NCBI GenBank assembly: GCA_051655155.1
Contig: JBOFZL010000028.1
Location: 1-47,036 of the forward strand
From: JBOFZL01 sp051655155
GTDB taxonomy: Bacteria; Bacillota; Clostridia; Peptostreptococcales; Filifactoraceae
DNA: 47,036 nucleotides
Direction of reading: 5' to 3'
Positions within the stretch are counted from its first letter, which is position 1; each line of letters starts with the position of its first letter. The notes below the pieces were generated by a model. It did not search any database. It had not been told where the DNA came from and saw nothing but the letters and a program-made list of their open reading frames with translations. The position numbers and the translations under genes are program-made. Of this stretch, positions 7,921-16,658 are shown in pieces.

Positions 7921-7976
7921 GGTTAGATAGTAAATAACAATGATTGGTAATCTGATATTTGTTGTTTATATCTACC
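7921..7976 (+). other. long imperfect stem-loop between obgE and yhbY
   Basis: GGTTAGATAGTAAATAACAA (7921-7940) pairs with the segment 7959-7976, leaving two single-base bulges and an 18-base loop. No T tract follows, so it is not a normal terminator. It could stabilise or process the mRNA, or regulate yhbY, whose GAGGTG follows directly. The pairing is visible; the role is unknown. Confidence 0.55.
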
Positions 7977-7992
7977 GATGAGGTGAATTTAT

Positions 7993-8304
7993 ATGATAAG
8001 TAGTAAGCAAAGAGCATATTTAAGAGGTTTAGCTAACACTATTGAGCCAGTAGTTATAATAGGAAAAGAGGGGCTTGAGGATGGGGTTATTGAATCTATA
8101 GATAAGGTTCTTGAAAAGAGAGAACTGATAAAGGTGAAAATTCTTGATACCGCTGACTTAGGGACAAGAGATACTTGTTCAAAATTATCAGAAATATTAA
8201 GGGCTGAACCTGTTCAGTCAATAGGTTCTAAGTTGGTTTTATATAGAAGGGCAACTGAGAATCCTAAAATTATATTGCCAAAGGCATCAAAGAAAGATAA
8301 GTAA
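7993..8304 (+). CDS. yhbY: YhbY-type CRM-domain RNA-binding protein
   Basis: A 103-residue, single CRM-domain protein. It starts MISSKQRAYLRGLA and has the family motif VVIIGKEGLEDGVIESI and, later, GSKLVLYRR. YhbY homologues bind pre-50S ribosomes and assist assembly. Its position between obgE and nadD is common in Firmicutes. GAGGTG sits about eight bases before the ATG. Confidence 0.93.
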   Translation: MISSKQRAYLRGLANTIEPVVIIGKEGLEDGVIESIDKVLEKRELIKVKILDTADLGTRDTCSKLSEILRAEPVQSIGSKLVLYRRATENPKIILPKASKKDK

Positions 8305-8325
8305 TAGTTGCTAGATTTTATTTTG

Positions 8326-8353
8326 ACCTCATAATTAGCTTTATGAGGTTTTT
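8326..8353 (+). terminator. terminator after yhbY
   Basis: ACCTCATAA pairs with TTATGAGGT around loop TTAGCT and is followed by TTTT. It separates yhbY from the promoter of nadD. Confidence 0.82.
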
Positions 8354-8389
8354 AAATTTTATAGAAATATACTATATTGTTTCTTTAGT

Positions 8390-8418
8390 TTGCGAATAAA
8401 ATCACTTTATGGTATAGT
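8390..8418 (+). promoter_or_regulatory. promoter of the nadD-yqeK-LCP-rsfS operon
   Basis: TTGCGA, a 17-bp spacer, and TATAGT preceded by TGG (extended -10). It ends 21 bases before the nadD ATG. Confidence 0.75.
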
Positions 8419-8439
8419 ATTAATTCAAGAGGTGAAAAT

Positions 8440-9054
8440 ATGAGTAAACGAAAAATAGGTTTGTTTGGAGGTACATTTGACCCAATCCATAATGGACACT
8501 TATATATAGCTGCATATATTAAAGAGAGATGTTCTTTGGACGAGATAGTTTTTATGCCTACTTTTAGACCTCCGCATAAATCTGAAGATATGACTTCAAG
8601 TTATGAAGATAGGTTTAATATGGTTAGTATAGCTATAGAGGATGAAAATGATTTTCAGCTTTCATCATTGGAAAGGGATCTTAACAATAATGTAACCTAT
8701 TCGATTGATATAGTTGATAGAATATTAAAAGATAATGATGATATAGAGCTTTATTTCATTTTAGGATCTGATTCCTTGTTTGATATTGAAAAATGGAAAA
8801 ATTTTGAGAAACTATTGGAAAAGGCTACAATGATATGTTTTAGTCGAGAGGTCTATAAACTAAAGTTAAAAGAATATAGTGAGTATTTAATATCCTCATA
8901 CGATGCAAGAATTATTTTATTGGACAACATATTGATAGATATATCTTCGACTCATATTAGGGGAGAGATACAAAACAGTAATAAATCTGTAAGATTTTTG
9001 TTGCCAGAAAATGTGGTAGAATATATAAAGCAGTATAAATTATATTCTAAATAG
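8440..9054 (+). CDS. nadD: nicotinate-nucleotide adenylyltransferase
   Basis: A 204-residue nucleotidyltransferase. GGTFDPIHNGH (residues 10-20) holds the HxGH active-site motif, and ISSTHIRG near residue 168 is the second ATP-binding motif. It makes deamido-NAD from nicotinate mononucleotide and ATP. It heads a four-gene operon with yqeK, an LCP gene and rsfS, an order widely kept in Firmicutes. Confidence 0.96.
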   Translation: MSKRKIGLFGGTFDPIHNGHLYIAAYIKERCSLDEIVFMPTFRPPHKSEDMTSSYEDRFNMVSIAIEDENDFQLSSLERDLNNNVTYSIDIVDRILKDNDDIELYFILGSDSLFDIEKWKNFEKLLEKATMICFSREVYKLKLKEYSEYLISSYDARIILLDNILIDISSTHIRGEIQNSNKSVRFLLPENVVEYIKQYKLYSK

Positions 9055-9062
9055 GGGAAGAG

Positions 9063-9647
9063 ATGAATTATAAAATCAAAGAAATAGAGTCTATCTTAAA
9101 ATCAGAACTCAGTGCTAAGAGGTTTGATCATACTATGCGTGTAGTAGAAACAGCTATAAAAATAGGTGAAGTTTATAATATGAATCTTAATAATATTAAA
9201 CTGGCTGCACTTCTTCATGATTGTGCTAAAAATTATGCGGAACAAGAACTTATGGATTTGTCTATTAGAAATAACGTGAAACTCAATGAATTTCAGGTTA
9301 AGAATAAAGAATTGATTCATAGTGTTCTAGGGCGAGCTATAGCAAGGAATGTTTATGGAATAGATGATATGGACGTATTAAATGCTATTGAATATCATAC
9401 AACTGGAAGGGCAAATATGTCAAACATAGAGATGATTATTTATATTGCTGACTTTTGCGAACCAGGAAGAAAAGTCCCAGATGCTGAAAAGGTTTATAAC
9501 ATGGCTATGGTAGATTTGAAAGAATCGTTATATATAGCTATTAACGCATCTGTTAAGTATCTTTTGAACGCTAATAAGCAAATTGACATTAAATCTATTG
9601 AATGTAGAAATTGGTTATTAAATACAAAACAAGAGGTGGTTATATGA
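9063..9647 (+). CDS. yqeK: YqeK-type HD-domain hydrolase (symmetrical Ap4A hydrolase)
   Basis: A 194-residue HD-domain protein. The metal ligands include His22 (RFDHTMRV), the His52-Asp53 pair (LLHDCAKN), and later histidines in LIHSVLG and IEYHTTG. YqeK enzymes hydrolyse diadenosine tetraphosphate to two ADP. The last codon overlaps the next gene (ATGA), so the LCP gene is translationally coupled. Confidence 0.92.
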   Translation: MNYKIKEIESILKSELSAKRFDHTMRVVETAIKIGEVYNMNLNNIKLAALLHDCAKNYAEQELMDLSIRNNVKLNEFQVKNKELIHSVLGRAIARNVYGIDDMDVLNAIEYHTTGRANMSNIEMIIYIADFCEPGRKVPDAEKVYNMAMVDLKESLYIAINASVKYLLNANKQIDIKSIECRNWLLNTKQEVVI

Positions 9648-10927
9648 AATATTTTTTTAAAATATTCTTTTCGTTCTTAATTGCATTTTCTTTAATATTA
9701 GGGGGAGTACTTTATTGTTATTTGAACTATGAAGATGAGCAAAAACAAGGAGACGTAAAGATTACTGAATTAGATGATAAAATAAAAAAAGAGCGAGTAA
9801 ACATCTTGTTAATGGGAATTGATAGTTTAGATGGAACTTATAAAAATGAAGATGCAAAACCTAGCAGAACAGATACGATGATGATTTTAAGTATGGATCC
9901 GAACACTAAGTCAGCATTTATTTTATCTTTGCCAAGAGATAGTAGAGTGAAGATAAGAGGTATGGAGAATTATGATAAGTTAAATCATGCACATGCTTAT
10001 GGTGGTGTTGATTTGGCACTTAAAACGGTGAAGGATTTAACTCAAATACCAATACATCATTATGTAAGAGTGGATTATAATGCGCTGTTTAAGACTGTAG
10101 ATGACTTAGGTGGAGTTGAAGTAGATGTTCCAATTGATATGAATTATGATGACCCTTGGGCTACACCGCCACTTAGTATACATTTAAAAAAAGGTATTCA
10201 GACTTTGAATGGGGAAAAGGCAATGGAATTTTTGCGTTTTAGAAAGGGATATGTAGACCAGGATTTAGGTAGAATCAATGCTCAGCAGCAGTTTTTGGAG
10301 TCGTTGATTCGAAAGGTTTTAAGCCCAGCGTCCATAACTAAAATACCACAGTATATTGAAACTATGTATATGTATGTTGATACAGATATGAGTCAAAAAG
10401 AAATATTGAGTTTAGCAAAGGATGGTATCAGGATAAATCCAGATAATATCGAAAAGGAAACTATTCCAGGAAATCCTGAGATGATAAATGGAGTGTCTTT
10501 TTATGTAATAGATAAAGAGTCTATGGGAGCCCAGTTAGAATATCTTCTTAGCGGATCTTATGAAGAGACAGCGAGTGGTAGTGAGAATACAGAATCAGAT
10601 GCTACATCAAATTCAGAGGCAATAACGCCAGAGGTAGCACCACAAAATCTTAAAATAACAGTTTACAATGGTAGTGGATATAAGAATATAGCAAGAAGGG
10701 CATCAGATATTTTAAAGATAGAAGATATATTGGTTACAGATACAGGGAATGCTAGCAGTTTTGATAATCAAGATACCCATATATATTATAAGTCAGATAA
10801 AGAATTGGCGAAAAAGGTAAAAAAAGCATTAGGCGTGGGACGTATATTTAAGGGAACGCTTGCAGTTGATTATAATGAACCGGACATAGTGGTCATATTA
10901 GGAAAGGACTTTAAAAATGAAAACTAG
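9644..10927 (+). CDS. LytR-CpsA-Psr (LCP) family protein with C-terminal LytR_C domain
   Basis: A 427-residue membrane-anchored protein. A single N-terminal membrane segment (residues 5-27) is followed by the LCP catalytic domain, with LLMGIDSLDG, SRTDTMMILS, SLPRDSRV and FLRFRKG; Asp and Arg residues in these bind the pyrophosphate of the lipid substrate. A Ser/Thr/Glu-rich linker (about 307-340) leads to a LytR_C domain starting LKITVYNGSG. LCP enzymes transfer undecaprenyl-linked glycopolymers to peptidoglycan. I chose ATG 9644 because AGAGGTGG lies five bases upstream; a TTG 33 bases earlier lacks a site. It overlaps yqeK and rsfS. Confidence 0.92.
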   Translation: MKYFFKIFFSFLIAFSLILGGVLYCYLNYEDEQKQGDVKITELDDKIKKERVNILLMGIDSLDGTYKNEDAKPSRTDTMMILSMDPNTKSAFILSLPRDSRVKIRGMENYDKLNHAHAYGGVDLALKTVKDLTQIPIHHYVRVDYNALFKTVDDLGGVEVDVPIDMNYDDPWATPPLSIHLKKGIQTLNGEKAMEFLRFRKGYVDQDLGRINAQQQFLESLIRKVLSPASITKIPQYIETMYMYVDTDMSQKEILSLAKDGIRINPDNIEKETIPGNPEMINGVSFYVIDKESMGAQLEYLLSGSYEETASGSENTESDATSNSEAITPEVAPQNLKITVYNGSGYKNIARRASDILKIEDILVTDTGNASSFDNQDTHIYYKSDKELAKKVKKALGVGRIFKGTLAVDYNEPDIVVILGKDFKNEN

Positions 10928-11273
10928 ATTAGAAGTTATATGTGAAGCTATTGGAGAGAAACAAGGGGAAGATGTTACGGTTCTTAAAGTGGGGACTGTA
11001 ACCAGTTTGGCTAATTATTTTGTTATTGCCAGTGCAGATAACGATAAGAAACTTCAAGCTATAGCGGGGAATATTGAAGACGAATTAGAAAAAATTGGTG
11101 TTTTTTGCATAGCAAAAGAAGGACAGAGATCAGATAGTTGGATTATATTAGATTATGGGGATATAATGGTTCACTTATTTAAGGATGAGTTTAGAACCTA
11201 CTATGACCTTGAAAGATTATGGAAGGATGCACCTAAAGTATCATTAGAAAAATTGAGTTTAGAAGAAGTCTAA
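10917..11273 (+). CDS. rsfS: ribosome silencing factor RsfS
   Basis: A 118-residue protein of the RsfS/Iojap family, with VTSLANYFVIASADND, GQRSDSWIILDYGDIMVHLF and RTYYDLERLW. It binds L14 and blocks subunit joining when nutrients are scarce. The start overlaps the LCP gene by 11 bases. It is the last gene of the operon, before a strong terminator. Confidence 0.95.
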   Translation: MKTRLEVICEAIGEKQGEDVTVLKVGTVTSLANYFVIASADNDKKLQAIAGNIEDELEKIGVFCIAKEGQRSDSWIILDYGDIMVHLFKDEFRTYYDLERLWKDAPKVSLEKLSLEEV

Positions 11274-11296
11274 AAAGGGACTTAAAAAAGCTTGTT

Positions 11297-11340
11297 AAAA
11301 CCTCGCTATTATCAAAATATCTTGATAATAGCGAGGTTTT
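11297..11340. terminator. bidirectional terminator between rsfS and the asparaginase gene
   Basis: A perfect 19-bp stem with loop AATATC. It starts AAAACCTCGC and ends GCGAGGTTTT, so each strand ends its stem with a T run. It lies between convergent genes and should serve both. Confidence 0.92.
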
Positions 11341-11393
11341 AAATTTACATAATTTTTGTGATTTTTTGATAAAATTGATACAGTAAATAAAGT

Positions 11394-12371
11394 TTAATTG
11401 AATTTAAGTTTTATTTCTTCTAAGTCTGAGGTGGTAGAAAGTAAAAGCATAAGTTTTAATCTTGCTTTAGGTCCAGATAATTCATCAGCAAAGATTACTC
11501 CCATATCTTCAAGCATTTTACCTCCACCATAATATCCGTAGCTTGCTCTAACTCTACCTGAAGGGCAGCGAGATACAATAACAACAGCTATATTTCTCTT
11601 TATTGCCCTTTCTACAGATAAAACTATTTTAGGAGGTAAATTACCTCTACCCATGGCTTCTATTACTATACCTTTAGCATTAGAGTTTATACAAAAATCC
11701 AGCAGGCTACTATCCATATCTAAATAAGATTTTATTAGGAATACATTAGGTTCAACTTTTCTTGTATCAATATATTCTCTTTGTATATTTCCTCTACGAT
11801 GAAGAACAAATTCGTTAGTATCTATTATTCCTATTGCACCATGAGATGATTGAAAGGTGTTTAGGGATAGGGTATTTGTCTTTGTTACTTCTTTTGCTAA
11901 GTTAACTTCATTGTTTAGAACAACTAAGACGCCCCTGTTAATAGAATGAGGAGATATAGCGGTACATATAGCACTAGATAGATTGGCAGAACCATCATAT
12001 CCAAGTTCAGAGCTATTACGCATTGCGCCTACCAAGACTACAGGTTTACTTATATTAAGTGTTAGATCTAGAAAGTATGCTGACTCTTCTAGGGAATCTG
12101 TGCCGTGGGTTACTATTATTCCGTTGATTTCTTCTCGTTTACTTAATTGAAAAATTATATCTCTTATTTCAAATAACATTTCTGTTGTTATATGTGGACC
12201 TGGGACTTCACTGTATTCTATGATTTCAATATCTGCAATGGTGTCTATATTAGACGCCATTGAAAGTATTTGTTCTGCATTTAAAGTAGGAACAGCTGCA
12301 CCTATTTTTTCATCTACAGTCATAGATATAGTGCCGCCTGTAAATATAATAGCAACTTTAGCTCTATTCAT
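11394..12371 (-). CDS. L-asparaginase, cytoplasmic
   Basis: A 325-residue asparaginase/glutaminase-type enzyme. The N-terminal nucleophile motif is FTGGTIS, and the second conserved block is THGTDSLEES. The Lys/Ser/Asp network is represented by GAMRNSSELGYDG. It hydrolyses L-asparagine to aspartate and ammonia. No signal peptide is present, so it should be cytoplasmic. I chose the ATG at 12371 because GGAGG lies six bases upstream; an in-frame ATG 30 bases earlier has no such site. The gene is alone on the minus strand, convergent with rsfS and divergent from the cysteine desulfurase gene. Confidence 0.92.
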   Translation of the reverse strand: MNRAKVAIIFTGGTISMTVDEKIGAAVPTLNAEQILSMASNIDTIADIEIIEYSEVPGPHITTEMLFEIRDIIFQLSKREEINGIIVTHGTDSLEESAYFLDLTLNISKPVVLVGAMRNSSELGYDGSANLSSAICTAISPHSINRGVLVVLNNEVNLAKEVTKTNTLSLNTFQSSHGAIGIIDTNEFVLHRRGNIQREYIDTRKVEPNVFLIKSYLDMDSSLLDFCINSNAKGIVIEAMGRGNLPPKIVLSVERAIKRNIAVVIVSRCPSGRVRASYGYYGGGKMLEDMGVIFADELSGPKARLKLMLLLSTTSDLEEIKLKFN

Positions 12372-12401
12372 TTTTATCCTCCGAAAATTTATTATAATCA
12401 T

Positions 12402-12430
12402 ATTGTATCATAGGTAGGATAATTTTGGAA
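12402..12430 (-). promoter_or_regulatory. possible promoter of the asparaginase gene
   Basis: On the minus strand, TTCCAA, a 17-bp spacer and TACAAT. The -10 box is good and the -35 box is poor. It ends about 30 bases before the chosen start. Confidence 0.35.
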
Positions 12431-12456
12431 TTAAGATGTAAATTTTATATATTATA

Positions 12457-12465
12457 TGGTAAAAT
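12457..12465 (+). promoter_or_regulatory. possible extended -10 promoter of the cysteine desulfurase-thiI operon
   Basis: TGGTAAAAT is an extended -10 element 31 bases before the start codon. There is no convincing -35 box. The same TGG-N5 pattern occurs at the rplU and nadD promoters in this window. Confidence 0.4.
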
Positions 12466-12472
12466 AAGTTTA

Positions 12473-12494
12473 TTTGGAGGTACTTTGGAGGTAC
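12473..12494 (+). repeat. tandem duplication of the ribosome-binding site
   Basis: TTTGGAGGTAC occurs twice, back to back (12473-12483 and 12484-12494). The second GGAGG is correctly spaced for ATG 12497. The first is 11 bases further upstream and has no start codon of its own. Confidence 0.85.
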
Positions 12495-12496
12495 AG

Positions 12497-13645
12497 ATGA
12501 AGCTTATATATTTAGATAATAGTGGAACGACACGTCCGTTTGACGAGGTTATAGAGGTAATGTGTAATAATTTAAAGTATGATTATTTTAACCCATCTTC
12601 TGCCTATAAAAACGGGATAGATATTAGTAAAAAAATTGAAGGTGCTAGAATTAGGATTGCTAAGGTTTTAGATTGCGATAGCTCAGAGGTTATGTTTACT
12701 TCTGGAGGTACTGAATCTATTAATACAGCAATTAATTGTGCTTGTAAAGTGTCTAGAAAAAAGCATATTATCACTAGTGCTATTGAACATGATGCAACCT
12801 TAAAGGTTATGGAGAAGATGGAAAAGGATGGCTACAGAGTAACTTACTTAAAAGCAAATTCTGATGGTTCGATATTATGGAGTGCTGTGGAAGCTGAAAT
12901 TACAGATGAAACTTTTTTGGTTTCTCTAATGCAAGTGAACAATGAGTTAGGGAGTATAACTAATATTGATGAGATTGGTAGAAAATTATATGCTAGAAAA
13001 ATTATGTTTCACGTAGATGCTGTTCAAGGGTTTTTAAAACAGGAGATTAGCGTAAGAAATAGTAAAATTTCTATGTTGAGCATATCTGCCCATAAGGTTA
13101 ATGGACCTAAGGGAGTTGGGGCACTTTATGTAAGTAAGGATATTAGATTTGAACCACTAATTTTAGGTGGAGGCCAAGAGTCAGGAAGAAGGTCAGGTAC
13201 AGAAAATGTGGTGGGAATTATAGGTTTTGAAAAAGCTGTTGAATTACATCAAAATATGTTAAAAGAAACCAAAAACCATTATAAAGTTATGAAAGATTAT
13301 TTAATAGGCTTGTTAAAGGATAATCTTGAAGATTACTTGTTAAATAGTCATGATGGAGCAGATAATATAGTGAATATTTCTTTTTTAGGAACAAAATCAG
13401 AGGTTTTGCTTAATGGATTAGCAAGTAAGAATATTCTTGTTTCCAGTGGGTCAGCTTGTTCTAGCAAGAAAAAATCATCTCATGTTTTAAATGGGATAGG
13501 GTTAGATAAAGGTAGGATAGAGAGCGCCATAAGGATTTCTTTTGGAATAAGCAATACTTTGGAAGAAATTAGCGAATTTGTAAGTGTTCTAAAGGAAGAA
13601 GTTAATGATATCAGAAGGTTTACAAAATATAAAAAAGGTAGGTAA
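12497..13645 (+). CDS. cysteine desulfurase (IscS/NifS family), ThiI partner
   Basis: A 382-residue PLP enzyme. It begins MKLIYLDNSGTTRP. The PLP lysine is Lys200 in SAHKVNGPKG, and the persulfide cysteine is Cys321 in SSGSACSS, the sequence typical of IscS-like (group I) enzymes. It releases sulfur from cysteine as a persulfide. It lies three bases upstream of thiI, as nifZ does in Bacillus, so it probably feeds sulfur to ThiI for 4-thiouridine in tRNA. I chose ATG 12497 by the adjacent GGAGG; an upstream TTG frame extension is unlikely. Confidence 0.92.
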   Translation: MKLIYLDNSGTTRPFDEVIEVMCNNLKYDYFNPSSAYKNGIDISKKIEGARIRIAKVLDCDSSEVMFTSGGTESINTAINCACKVSRKKHIITSAIEHDATLKVMEKMEKDGYRVTYLKANSDGSILWSAVEAEITDETFLVSLMQVNNELGSITNIDEIGRKLYARKIMFHVDAVQGFLKQEISVRNSKISMLSISAHKVNGPKGVGALYVSKDIRFEPLILGGGQESGRRSGTENVVGIIGFEKAVELHQNMLKETKNHYKVMKDYLIGLLKDNLEDYLLNSHDGADNIVNISFLGTKSEVLLNGLASKNILVSSGSACSSKKKSSHVLNGIGLDKGRIESAIRISFGISNTLEEISEFVSVLKEEVNDIRRFTKYKKGR

Positions 13646-13648
13646 AAA

Positions 13649-14830
13649 ATGTATAATACATTGATTATTAGAAATGGTGAGATAGCCATCAAAGGGCAGA
13701 ATAGGTCAAGTTTTGAAAAAAGTTTGATTAAAAATATTAAGCGTTCTCTTTTAGGGTTGGAAGGATATAAGGTTTATAAAGGGGATGGAAGAATTTATGT
13801 GGATTTCAATAAGGAGCTTATGGATGAAATCATAAGAAGATTAAAGTCTGTATTTGGAGTTGTTAGTTTTAGCCCTGCTGTAAAAATAGAAAAAGGTTAT
13901 GATAATTTAAAGGAAAGTTGTTACGATTTATTTAATTTTGTAACGTCAAATGAAACTCATGACAGTTTTAAGGTGGATATAAAAAGGAAAGATAAGGCTT
14001 TTCCTATGAGTTCTCCAGAGATGTCAAGGGATATAGGTGGCTATATTTTGAGTAAGACTGAGAATGACATAAAGGTCAATGTTACTAATCCTGACCTACT
14101 TATTACTGGAGAGTTTAGGCCTGAAGGGAATATTATTTATGCAGAAAAAATAAAAGGGCAGGGTGGTTTACCTATTGGAATAAATGGAAAGGGTTTGATG
14201 TTACTTTCTGGTGGAATAGATTCTCCTGTTGCAATGTATATGGCAGCTAAACGAGGACTAAAAATGGATGCAGTGCATTTTCACAGTTTTCCTTATACCA
14301 GTGAACGATCAAAAGAAAAAGTTATTTCTTTAGGGAAAATAGTATCTAATTTTGCTAATGATGTTAGAATCAATATGATAAATTTGTTACCTATACAAAA
14401 GGAGATATCTGAAAAGTGTCCTGCTGAACTTTCAACAATTATATCTCGAAGGTTTATGATGAGGATAGCTGAAAAAATTGCGTTAGACTCAGAGTGTCAA
14501 TGTCTGTTTACAGGGGAGAGCATAGGACAGGTTGCTTCGCAGACATTAGAAGGATTAACAGCTACGAATTCTGTGGTAAAGGAGATACCTGTTTTAAGGC
14601 CACTAATTTCTTTTGATAAGGAGGATATTATTGCCATTGCCAATGATATAGGGACTTTTGATACTTCTATAATTCCAGAGGAAGATTGCTGTACGGTTTT
14701 TTTACCTAAAAATCCAAGTACAAAGCCTAAGATGGCTAAGATTCTTTCTGCAGAAGAAAATTTAGATGTTGATAATCTTGTAAGAGAAGCTTTAGAGAAT
14801 ATTGAGGTATTAGAGATTAATACTATATAG
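13649..14830 (+). CDS. thiI: tRNA 4-thiouridine synthase ThiI
   Basis: A 393-residue protein with a ferredoxin-like/THUMP N-terminal region and a PP-loop ATPase domain (SGGIDSP from Ser187). It adenylates U8 of tRNA and inserts sulfur. There is no C-terminal rhodanese domain, as is usual in Firmicutes. Cys347/Cys348 (EEDCCTVFLP) sit at the equivalent of the E. coli Cys344 region. The desulfurase gene directly upstream would supply the persulfide. Confidence 0.95.
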   Translation: MYNTLIIRNGEIAIKGQNRSSFEKSLIKNIKRSLLGLEGYKVYKGDGRIYVDFNKELMDEIIRRLKSVFGVVSFSPAVKIEKGYDNLKESCYDLFNFVTSNETHDSFKVDIKRKDKAFPMSSPEMSRDIGGYILSKTENDIKVNVTNPDLLITGEFRPEGNIIYAEKIKGQGGLPIGINGKGLMLLSGGIDSPVAMYMAAKRGLKMDAVHFHSFPYTSERSKEKVISLGKIVSNFANDVRINMINLLPIQKEISEKCPAELSTIISRRFMMRIAEKIALDSECQCLFTGESIGQVASQTLEGLTATNSVVKEIPVLRPLISFDKEDIIAIANDIGTFDTSIIPEEDCCTVFLPKNPSTKPKMAKILSAEENLDVDNLVREALENIEVLEINTI

Positions 14831-14839
14831 GAGATGTTT

Positions 14840-16135
14840 ATGAATTATTATGAGGCGCTAAACTTTGTAAATGGCACTAATATTTTTGGGAGTAAGTTAG
14901 GGCTTGAGAATATTAATCGACTTTTGACAGTTCTTGGGAATCCACATAAAGATTTAAAGGTGATTCATGTGGCAGGGACAAATGGAAAGGGTTCAACTTG
15001 CAAATTATTGAGTAATATACTTACTAAAGCAGGTTATAGAACAGGACTTTATATTTCACCATCATTAGAGGAGATAAACGATAGGATTTCTATAGACAAT
15101 GAAAATATTAGTGATGAGATGTTTTGTGAGTTGGCAGGTGAGGTAAAGCATGCTATAGAAAAGTTGTTAGATGAAGGGTATGAACATCCAACTGAGTTTG
15201 AAGTTGTAACATCTATGGCTTTTTTGTATTACAAAAGGAGCAAGGTTGATTATGTAGTTTTAGAGGTCGGGCTAGGTGGAAGATTAGATGCAACTAATGT
15301 ATGTAATCCAGTGGCAACAGCTATTACATCAATAAGCCTTGATCATACAGAGTATCTAGGAGATACTCTGGAAGAGATAGCTGTGGAGAAGGCTGGAATA
15401 ATTAAAGATGGAGTACCTGTAGTTATTTATGATCAAAAAAAGTCTGTTGTGGATGCTATTAAAAATATAGCTAATTCAAAGGATGCAAGTATATATATAA
15501 ATAGTGAAGTTTTTTGTAATCTTATATCGCAAAATGTTGATAGTCAAATTGTAGAATTAAAATACAAGGAAAATATTCTAAATTTACGCTCCACTTTAGT
15601 AGGAGGACATCAAGTTAATAATATTAAAACTGTAATAAAAATACTTGAAGTACTTGAAGTAGTTGAAGGAATATTCATAGGAGAGAATGCAGTTAAGGAA
15701 GGGATAGAAACTGTTAGATGGGCAGGTAGATTTGAATATATAGAATATAGTCCTAAAATTGTACTTGATGGAGCTCATAACGTAGATGGAGCGCAAGCTT
15801 TAAGAAATACAATAGAAAAAACTATAATGGATAAGCATAAAACTTTGGTCTTTGGGATGTTAAGGGACAAAGATATTGAGAGTGTGGTTAAAATTTTTGG
15901 AGGAATATTCCAAAAAGTTATTTTAACACGCCCTAATAGTACACGAGCAGAAGAACCTAAAAATATTCAAAATGAGTTTAAAAGACATGGTGTTGAGAGT
16001 GTTGTGGAAATAGATATTGACAAGGCGATAAATTTAGGACTATCATATGATACGGACGTAGTAATTGTTGCTGGTTCACTGTATTTAATTGGCGATGTAA
16101 GAAAATATTTAAGAGAAAAGGGGATAATAAAATGA
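14840..16135 (+). CDS. folC: folylpolyglutamate / dihydrofolate synthase
   Basis: A 431-residue Mur-ligase-like enzyme. The ATP loop is GTNGKGST from Gly46, and the family residues EVGLGGRLDATN and LDGAHNVDGA are present. It adds glutamate to folates, and possibly to dihydropteroate. I chose ATG 14840 because AGGAG ends six bases before it; the ATG at 14834 directly abuts that site. The stop overlaps the start of the cyclophilin gene (ATGA). Confidence 0.94.
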   Translation: MNYYEALNFVNGTNIFGSKLGLENINRLLTVLGNPHKDLKVIHVAGTNGKGSTCKLLSNILTKAGYRTGLYISPSLEEINDRISIDNENISDEMFCELAGEVKHAIEKLLDEGYEHPTEFEVVTSMAFLYYKRSKVDYVVLEVGLGGRLDATNVCNPVATAITSISLDHTEYLGDTLEEIAVEKAGIIKDGVPVVIYDQKKSVVDAIKNIANSKDASIYINSEVFCNLISQNVDSQIVELKYKENILNLRSTLVGGHQVNNIKTVIKILEVLEVVEGIFIGENAVKEGIETVRWAGRFEYIEYSPKIVLDGAHNVDGAQALRNTIEKTIMDKHKTLVFGMLRDKDIESVVKIFGGIFQKVILTRPNSTRAEEPKNIQNEFKRHGVESVVEIDIDKAINLGLSYDTDVVIVAGSLYLIGDVRKYLREKGIIK

Positions 16136-16650
16136 CAAATCCAGTTGTAAATTTAGAAATCGAGAGAAGAGGACTTATTAAGATTGAGCTTTATCCAGAT
16201 ATAGCACCTAATACAGTTAATAATTTTCTTTCTTTAGTAAAGAAGGGGTATTATGATGGTTTAACTTTTCATAGGGTAATTAAAGGTTTTATGATACAAG
16301 GAGGATGCCCCAATGGCACAGGTGTTGGAGGACCAGGTTATTCCATTAAAGGAGAATTTTCATCTAACGGACATCCGAATAAATTAAAACATGAGCCAGG
16401 TGTTATTTCTATGGCAAGAGCAATGGATCCGAACTCTGCGGGATCTCAATTCTTTTTGATGACTTCAGATAGTCCTCATTTAGATGGACAGTATGCGGCT
16501 TTTGGAAAGATTGTTGAGGGTATTGAAATAGCAATGGATATTGAGAAGGTAAAGACTGGTTTTGGGGATAAGCCTAAAGAAGTCGAGAAGATTGCTAAGG
16601 CGACATTAGATACCTTTGGGGTTGAATATCCAGAGCCAGAAAAGATATAG
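16132..16650 (+). CDS. cyclophilin-type peptidyl-prolyl cis-trans isomerase
   Basis: A 172-residue cytoplasmic cyclophilin without a signal peptide. Core active-site motifs are FHRVIKGFMIQGG (catalytic Arg), GPGYSIKGEF, SMARAMDPNSAGSQFFLM and FGKIVEG. It assists protein folding by proline isomerisation. It overlaps folC by four bases and is followed nine bases later by prmA. Confidence 0.95.
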   Translation: MTNPVVNLEIERRGLIKIELYPDIAPNTVNNFLSLVKKGYYDGLTFHRVIKGFMIQGGCPNGTGVGGPGYSIKGEFSSNGHPNKLKHEPGVISMARAMDPNSAGSQFFLMTSDSPHLDGQYAAFGKIVEGIEIAMDIEKVKTGFGDKPKEVEKIAKATLDTFGVEYPEPEKI

Positions 16651-16658
16651 AGGTTAAT

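Noticed and set aside
12425..12496. An N-terminal extension of the cysteine desulfurase
   Set aside because: The in-frame extension starts from a TTG without a ribosome-binding site and crosses the promoter and duplicated GGAGG; the family starts at MKLIYLDN.
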